A stretch of DNA of 64,000 nt from DASQZJ01 sp035638775. GTDB lineage: Bacteria > Pseudomonadota > Gammaproteobacteria > UBA5335 > SLRW01. Where the stretch lies: positions 124,001-188,000 of the forward strand of contig DASQZJ010000002.1 of the NCBI GenBank assembly GCA_035638775.1, read 5' to 3'. Under the pieces are notes generated by a model, which was not told where the DNA came from, ran no database searches, and saw only the letters and a list, made by a program, of their open reading frames with translations. A program made the position numbers and the translations under genes. Positions 59,399 through 64,000 of this stretch are shown here, in pieces; position 1 is the stretch's first letter, and each line of letters opens with the position of its first letter.

Positions 59399-60429
59399 GC
59401 CTGCGGCTCCTCCAGCGCGCGGGTGAAACGCACCAGGTGATCCAGCCGCTGCGCCGCGGCGCCGCCGTCGATCGCCTCGCGCGCCCGCGCCACGCCCTCC
59501 TCCAGGCTTGCCGCGACTCCCGCGACATAGACCGCGGCACCGGAGTTGAGCAGCACCATGTCCCGTGCCGCACCGATCTCGCCCTCGAACACGCGCCGGA
59601 TCAGCGCCAGGCTCTCCCCGGCATCGCGCACCCGCAGCCCCTCGATGTCCGGGTGGCCCAGGCCGAGCTCGGCGGGATCCAGCATGTAGCACCGGACCTC
59701 GCCGTCACGCAGCTCCGCCACCGTGGCGGGGGCCGCGATGCTGAGCTCGTCGAGCCCGTCGGTGGAGTGCACCGCCATCACGTGCCGGCTTCCGAGCTTG
59801 TGCAGCACCCGGGCCAGGGGCTCCACCCAGGCTTCGCTGAACACCCCCAGCAACTGGTTCGGTGCGCCGGCCGGGTTGGTGAGCGGTCCCAGCACGTTGA
59901 ACACGGTGCGCACCCCCATCTCCCGGCGCGGACCCACCGCGTGGCGCATCGCGCCGTGGTGCAACGGCGCGAACAGGAACCCGACCCCGACCGTCTCGAT
60001 GCACGCCGCCACCTGGTCCGGGCCCAGGTCCAGGCGAACGCCCGCCGCCTCCAGCACGTCGGCACTGCCCGACTGGCTCGAAACCGAGCGGTTGCCGTGC
60101 TTGGCCACGCGGCCGCCGGCGCCGGCCACCACGAACGCGGTCGCGGTCGAAACGTTGAAGATCCGGCTGGAGTCGCCCCCGGTTCCGCAGGTGTCGACCA
60201 CGTGCTCCAGGCTGGCCAGCTGCACGCTCGTGGCCAGTTCGCGCATCACGGCTGCGGCGGCCGCGATCTCGTCGACCGTTTCTCCCTTCATCCTCAGGCC
60301 CACCAGGAAACCGCCGATCTGGGCCTGGGTGGCCTGGCCCGTCATGATCCCGCGCATTACCGCGCCCATCTCCTCGGGGGAAAGGTCGCGTCCTTCCGTC
60401 ACCGCGCGGATCGCCTGCTGCATGTCCAT
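59395..60429 (-). CDS. trpD: Anthranilate phosphoribosyltransferase
   Basis: A 344-residue enzyme joining anthranilate and PRPP. DTCGTGGDSSRIFNVST is the PRPP loop, KHGNRSVSSQSGSADVLEA the next substrate block, and FLFAPLHHGAMR follows. The start at 60427–60429 is chosen because the GGGGGAGG ribosome site runs straight into the first ATG (60438), which leaves the second ATG at the proper nine-base spacing. It overlaps trpC by four bases. Confidence 0.97.
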   Translation of the reverse strand: MDMQQAIRAVTEGRDLSPEEMGAVMRGIMTGQATQAQIGGFLVGLRMKGETVDEIAAAAAVMRELATSVQLASLEHVVDTCGTGGDSSRIFNVSTATAFVVAGAGGRVAKHGNRSVSSQSGSADVLEAAGVRLDLGPDQVAACIETVGVGFLFAPLHHGAMRHAVGPRREMGVRTVFNVLGPLTNPAGAPNQLLGVFSEAWVEPLARVLHKLGSRHVMAVHSTDGLDELSIAAPATVAELRDGEVRCYMLDPAELGLGHPDIEGLRVRDAGESLALIRRVFEGEIGAARDMVLLNSGAAVYVAGVAASLEEGVARAREAIDGGAAAQRLDHLVRFTRALEEPQA

Positions 60430-60465
60430 GCTGGTCATCCTCCCCCGTACAGGACCCGGCCGCTC

Positions 60466-61059
60466 TCAGGCGGTCGCCGGCAATGATTCGAGAAAGTTGC
60501 GCAGCAGCCGATGGCCGTGATCGGTCAGGATCGACTCGGGGTGGAACTGCACCCCCTCGACCGCCAGCTCGCGGTGGCGCAGTCCCATGATTTCCTCGAA
60601 CGCGCCGTCCGGCGTCTCGGTCCAGGCGGTGACCTCCAGGCAGTCAGGCAGGCTGTCCCGCTCGACCACCAGCGAGTGATAACGCGTCGCGGTGAAACCG
60701 TCGGCCAGGCCGCGGAACACGCCGGCACCCGCGTGGCGGATGGCGGACGTCTTGCCATGCATCACCCGGCGCGCATGCACGACCCGTCCCCCGAACGCCT
60801 GCCCGACGCTCTGGTGGCCGAGGCACACGCCCAGGATCGGTATCCGCCCGGCGTATCGCCGCACCGCTTCGACCGAGATCCCGGCCTCGTCCGGAGTGCA
60901 CGGCCCGGGCGAGATCACGATCCCTGCCGGCTCCCGCCGGGCGATCGCGTCGACGTCGATCGCGTCGTTGCGCACCACCTCCACGTCCGCGCCCAGCTCG
61001 CCCAGGTACTGGACCAGGTTGTAGGTGAAGGAGTCGTAGTTGTCGATCATCAGGATCAT
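60466..61059 (-). CDS. trpG: Anthranilate synthase component II (glutamine amidotransferase)
   Basis: A 197-residue class I amidotransferase giving ammonia to TrpE, and probably also to aminodeoxychorismate synthase (PabA role). The nucleophile is in GVCLGHQSVG, and the His/Glu pair in VQFHPESIL. The opening MIDNYDSFTYNLVQYLGELG is invariant in TrpG/PabA. It overlaps trpE by four bases (ATGA). Confidence 0.96.
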   Translation of the reverse strand: MILMIDNYDSFTYNLVQYLGELGADVEVVRNDAIDVDAIARREPAGIVISPGPCTPDEAGISVEAVRRYAGRIPILGVCLGHQSVGQAFGGRVVHARRVMHGKTSAIRHAGAGVFRGLADGFTATRYHSLVVERDSLPDCLEVTAWTETPDGAFEEIMGLRHRELAVEGVQFHPESILTDHGHRLLRNFLESLPATA

Positions 61060-62558
61060 GCCCGCGCCCCTCCGTCACCGTCCTCTTCCAGCCCCTGCTC
61101 GACCATGGCGACGGCGCGGAACAGCGCGCGGCGCTTGTTGAGCGTCTCCTCCCATTCCAGGCGGGGCACCGAGTCCGCGACGATCCCCCCGCCCGCCTGC
61201 ACGTGCAGCTGCCCGTCCTTGATCACGGCGGTGCGGATGGCGATCGCGGTGTCCATGTTGCCGTTCCAGCCGACGTAGCCCACGGCGCCCGAATACACGC
61301 CCCGGCGGACCGGCTCGATCTCGTCGATGATCTCCATCGCCCGGATCTTGGGTGCCCCCGACAGGGTCCCGGCGGGAAAGGTGGCACGCAGGGCGTCGAT
61401 CGGCCCCAGGCCCGGATGCAGCCGGCCGCGCACGTTGGAAACGATGTGCATCACGTGCGAATAACGCTCCACCGCCATGTTCTCGGTCACCTCGACGCTG
61501 CCAATGGCGCTCACCCGGCCGACGTCGTTGCGTCCCAGATCGATGAGCATCAGGTGTTCGGCCCGCTCCTTGGGATCGGACAGCAGCTCCTGCTCCAGCG
61601 CCCGGTCCTCCTCGTCCGTGGCCCCGCGCGGCCGGGTGCCTGCGATGGGGCGGACGGTCACCTGCCCGTCCTCGACCCGTACCAGCACTTCGGGGGACGC
61701 GCCCACGACATGGAACCCCCCGAGGTTCAGGTGGAACATGTAAGGCGAAGGGTTGAGGCAGCGCAGCGCGCGATAGAGATCCAGTGGCTCGGCATCGAAG
61801 CTCACCGACATGCGCTGCGACGGAACCACCTGCATCACGTCGCCGTCGACGATGTAGCGCTTGATGCGCTCCACCGCCTGCTCGTAGCCCTGCTGACTGA
61901 AGCTGGACTCGAACGCGTGCCGGGCCGGCCCCGGCGCCGGTGCGAGGCTGCGCGCCACCGGCACCGCCTGGCGCAGCGCCTCGACCAGCGTCTCCAGGCG
62001 CCGGCAGCCGCGCGCGAAGGCGTCGGGCTCGCCCGGATCCGCGTGCACGACCACGTAAAGCAGGCCGCTGAGGTTGTCGAACACCAGCACCTGGTCGGAG
62101 ACCATCAGCAGGATGTCCGGGGTGCCCAGGGGATCGGCCTTGTCCGGGAAACGCAGGCGCGGCTCGATGTAGCGCACCGTGTCGTACCCGAAGTAGCCCA
62201 CCAGGCCGCCGGTAAAGCGGGGCAGCCCCTCGACCGGTGCCACGCGGTAGCGCTGCCGGAATGCCTCGATCCAGGCCAGGGGATCGTCCACGCGGGCACG
62301 CTCGACCACCTCGCCGTCGCGCTCCACGGTAATCTCGTGCCGGTGCACCTTCAGCACGGTGGCGGCGGGCAGGCCGATGATGGAGTAGCGGCCCCACTTC
62401 TCGCCGCCCTGGACCGATTCGAACAGGCACGAGTACGGGCCGTCCGCCAGCTTCAGATAGGTGCTCAGCGGGGTGTCGAGATCCGCCAGGACCTGCGTCA
62501 TCAAAGGGATACGGTTGTAGCCCTGGCGGGCAAGAAGATCGAATTGCTCCTGATGCAT
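61056..62558 (-). CDS. trpE: Anthranilate synthase component I
   Basis: A 500-residue chorismate-using enzyme, first step of tryptophan synthesis. LADLDTPLSTYLKLA near residue 25 is the tryptophan feedback site. The chorismate domain holds RPIAGTRPRGAT, DLGRNDVGRVS and GTLSGAPKIRAMEIIDE. It starts 64 bases after the stop of a Trp-rich leader peptide. A GGGAG site lies before the ATG. Both allosteric and leader-mediated control are therefore likely. Confidence 0.97.
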   Translation of the reverse strand: MHQEQFDLLARQGYNRIPLMTQVLADLDTPLSTYLKLADGPYSCLFESVQGGEKWGRYSIIGLPAATVLKVHRHEITVERDGEVVERARVDDPLAWIEAFRQRYRVAPVEGLPRFTGGLVGYFGYDTVRYIEPRLRFPDKADPLGTPDILLMVSDQVLVFDNLSGLLYVVVHADPGEPDAFARGCRRLETLVEALRQAVPVARSLAPAPGPARHAFESSFSQQGYEQAVERIKRYIVDGDVMQVVPSQRMSVSFDAEPLDLYRALRCLNPSPYMFHLNLGGFHVVGASPEVLVRVEDGQVTVRPIAGTRPRGATDEEDRALEQELLSDPKERAEHLMLIDLGRNDVGRVSAIGSVEVTENMAVERYSHVMHIVSNVRGRLHPGLGPIDALRATFPAGTLSGAPKIRAMEIIDEIEPVRRGVYSGAVGYVGWNGNMDTAIAIRTAVIKDGQLHVQAGGGIVADSVPRLEWEETLNKRRALFRAVAMVEQGLEEDGDGGARA

Positions 62559-62590
62559 CGGATTGGCTCCCGGAAGGCGGTGGCCGAAGC

Positions 62591-62614
62591 GGCGGCGACC
62601 AGCAGGCCGCCGCC
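62591..62614 (-). promoter_or_regulatory. Hairpin between trp leader peptide and trpE
   Basis: On the minus strand GGCGGCGGCC pairs fully (one G–T wobble) with GGTCGCCGCC around the loop TGCT. It lies eight bases after the leader-peptide stop and 32 bases before trpE, where an attenuator would sit. No T-run follows, so termination by it alone is doubtful. A competing pairing of CCGTC with GACGG just upstream could be the alternative structure. Confidence 0.5.
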
Positions 62615-62622
62615 CGTCGCGT

Positions 62623-62709
62623 TCACTCGGACGGACGCCAGCACCACCATCGCCACCCCGCCGTGCGTTTCGGCAGGAGGCTCAGTCGCGGGAACAGCAG
62701 ACGCATCAT
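62623..62709 (-). CDS. trpL: Candidate trp operon leader peptide
   Basis: A 28-residue open frame (MMRLLFPRLSLL…, ending WRWWCWRPSE) whose ATG follows the gph stop codon with no base between. Four of its six residues from 19 to 24 are tryptophan, encoded by TGG, an extreme density. Such clusters make ribosomes stall when charged tRNA-Trp is scarce. It lies just upstream of trpE, with a GC-rich hairpin between. It is translated, if at all, by coupling to gph. This is a strong candidate for a trp attenuation leader, though the terminator lacks a T-run. Confidence 0.75.
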   Translation of the reverse strand: MMRLLFPRLSLLPKRTAGWRWWCWRPSE

Positions 62710-63450
62710 TCAGGCAACCCTTTCGAGCAGCTCGCAGAGCTGCTGCATCGAATCGACGACACCGTCGGGCCGGGCCTCGGCGATGTCCCTGCCGTGGTTA
62801 TAACCGTAGCGCACGCAGATTACAACACTGCCGGCGGCCCGCGCCGCGTCGATGTCGGTCACGGAGTCACCGATCATCAGGGTCTGCTCGCGGCAGGCTC
62901 GGCGCGGCTCGGACGCCCCCAGGCCGGTGACCGCATGATACAGCGGCAGGGGGTCCGGTTTCTTGGTGGCCACCGTATCGCCGCTGACCACGACGCCGAA
63001 GCGGACGTCCAGTCCCAGCGCCGCCAGCAGCGGCCGGGTGAAGCGCGCCGGCTTGTTGGTCACGCAGGCGAGCGCGTAGCCCTGCTCCTGCAGTCGCGCG
63101 AGCGCCCGCACCACGCCGGGATACGGTCGCGTCCGGTCGCAGAGCGTCTCCTGGTAATGCGCCAGAAAGCGCTCGTAGGCCTTCTGGTGCAGGACCCGGT
63201 CCGGCCATCCCTCCATGCCGCCGACCAGCACCCGACGCACCAGGTTGCGCGCCCCGTTGCCAACCCAGGCGCGCACCTCCGTCTCGCTGCGGGGGGGCAG
63301 GCCCAGCTCGCGCAGGGTCGCGTTCGCCGCGAGCGTAAGATCGGGCGCGCTGTCGACGATGGTGCCGTCGAGATCGAACAGCAGGTAGCGGGGGCGCCAG
63401 CCGCCGTCGCGCAGCCGCGCGCCGGGTGCCGGCTCCGCCGGCGCGGTCAC
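62710..63450 (-). CDS. gph: Phosphoglycolate phosphatase
   Basis: A 246-residue HAD-superfamily phosphatase. LLFDLDGTIVDS near residue 23 holds the nucleophilic aspartate; VTNKPARFTRPLL, KKPDPLPL and MIGDSVTDIDAARAAG complete the four HAD motifs. It hydrolyses 2-phosphoglycolate from DNA repair or oxygenase reactions to glycolate, the substrate of GlcDEF at 15–19 kb. The GTG start overlaps the rpe stop (GTGA). The gene order rpe–gph–trpE is widespread in gammaproteobacteria. Confidence 0.94.
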   Translation of the reverse strand: MTAPAEPAPGARLRDGGWRPRYLLFDLDGTIVDSAPDLTLAANATLRELGLPPRSETEVRAWVGNGARNLVRRVLVGGMEGWPDRVLHQKAYERFLAHYQETLCDRTRPYPGVVRALARLQEQGYALACVTNKPARFTRPLLAALGLDVRFGVVVSGDTVATKKPDPLPLYHAVTGLGASEPRRACREQTLMIGDSVTDIDAARAAGSVVICVRYGYNHGRDIAEARPDGVVDSMQQLCELLERVA

Positions 63451-64000
63451 GCCGCGCCCCCGTTGCCGCCGATGGCGGCGAGTTCGCGGCGCATCGCGGC
63501 AATCGCGTCCGCGTAGCTGTCGGCACCGAAGATCGCGGAGCCGGCCACGAACGTGTCGGCTCCCGCGGCGGCCACCTCGGCGATGTTGTCCACCTTGATG
63601 CCCCCGTCGACCTCCAGGCGAATCCGGTACGGGCTGGCGTCGATCATGCGCCGGGCGCGGCGCAGCTTCTCCAGCGTCGACGGGATGAACTGCTGGCCGC
63701 CGAAGCCCGGGTTCACCGACATCAGCAGCACCATGTCAACGCTGTCCATGACGTACTCGAGGTGATCCAGGGGCGTGGCGGGATTGAACACCAGTCCCGG
63801 CCGGCAGCCATGCTCGCGGATGACCTGCAGCGTCCGGTGCACGTGCTCGCTCGCCTCGGGGTGGAAGCTGATGAACTCGGCGCCGGCGCGGGCGAACGCC
63901 GGCACCAGGCTGTCCACCGGACTGACCATCAGGTGGACGTCGATCGGCACCGCGACACCGTAGTCGTGCAGGGCGTGACAGACCATCGGCCCCACCGTGA
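63447..64000 (-). CDS. rpe: Ribulose-phosphate 3-epimerase, C-terminal part (runs off the window)
   Basis: About 184 residues of a TIM-barrel epimerase acting in the pentose phosphate pathway; the normal length is about 225, so the N-terminal 40 residues lie beyond position 64000. IDVHLMVSPVDSLV, MSVNPGFGGQQFIPSTLEKL and EVDGGIKVDNI hold the catalytic and metal residues. It is the first visible gene of the rpe–gph–trpL–trpE–trpG–trpD–trpC run, and the promoter is not seen. Confidence 0.96.
   Translation of the reverse strand, partial: TVGPMVCHALHDYGVAVPIDVHLMVSPVDSLVPAFARAGAEFISFHPEASEHVHRTLQVIREHGCRPGLVFNPATPLDHLEYVMDSVDMVLLMSVNPGFGGQQFIPSTLEKLRRARRMIDASPYRIRLEVDGGIKVDNIAEVAAAGADTFVAGSAIFGADSYADAIAAMRRELAAIGGNGGAA

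Overview
This is a gene-dense, very GC-rich (about 70%) bacterial chromosome segment with no mobile element, prophage or CRISPR array. Several things point to a gammaproteobacterium. The order fau–6S RNA–zapA / ygfB–pepP–ubiH–ubiI–gcvTHP matches the Escherichia coli arrangement. The order coq7–speD–osmC-like–crp(vfr)–trpC–trpD–trpG matches the Pseudomonas arrangement. The rpe–gph–trpE linkage is also typical. The combination of AlkB/rubredoxin, GlcDEF, a split GcvP and archaeal-type accessory genes would suit a Chromatiales/Ectothiorhodospiraceae-like lineage, but that placement is inference.

Layout. 1–8.5 kb: the 5' part of ppc, a metallophosphoesterase overlapping endonuclease V, an aldo/keto reductase, a conserved two-gene envelope unit (TIGR03546/TIGR03545), TrpB2 and a DUF523–DUF1722 desulfidase-like protein. 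8.5–13.7 kb: a fluoride-riboswitch operon (crcB–DUF190–isoaspartyl peptidase), then a Nudix hydrolase divergent from an Rnl3-type RNA ligase, which faces its PIN-domain partner and a cysteine-less amidase homologue. 13.7–22.2 kb: PhzF-like, thioesterase, glcDEF, alkB–rubredoxin, an atypical SDR and two small membrane proteins. 22.3–30.2 kb: a fused indolepyruvate:ferredoxin oxidoreductase, pfkA, and a persulfide-detoxification locus (SQR-like flavoprotein with an apparent frameshift, DUF442 protein, BigR-type repressor, persulfide dioxygenase) with a shared operator. 30.2–35 kb: a hypothetical secreted protein, an Acg-like nitroreductase, a DUF255 thioredoxin-domain protein and an unrecognised protein. 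35–41 kb: gcvT–gcvH–gcvPA–gcvPB–PfkB-family kinase, headed by a promoter, tandem glycine riboswitch and terminator. 41–50.9 kb: ubiquinone hydroxylases, pepP, ygfB, zapA and a ZapB-like partner, 6S RNA, fau, an EVE-domain protein, an SDR, ilvA, rpiA. 50.9–55.5 kb: a lone molybdopterin oxidoreductase large subunit, tRNA-Gln downstream of rplM–rpsI, a thioredoxin-like ferredoxin, DUF481. 55.6–64 kb: coq7, speD, OsmC-like, crp/vfr, and rpe–gph–trpL–trpE–trpG–trpD–trpC on the minus strand, with a Trp-rich leader peptide directly abutting the gph stop codon.

The clearest regulatory findings are three RNA elements (fluoride, tandem glycine, 6S), a candidate trp leader and the BigR-type operator. 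The most system-like finding is the RNA ligase/PIN partner/Nudix/pseudo-amidase neighbourhood at 10.4–13.6 kb.

Only two stretches longer than about 300 bases lack a protein gene. 40564–41051 holds the gcv control region, and 46246–46567 holds 6S RNA. The spacers at 25794–25990, 27008–27226, 34749–35026, 55470–55640 and 57152–57378 show nothing I can name with confidence.
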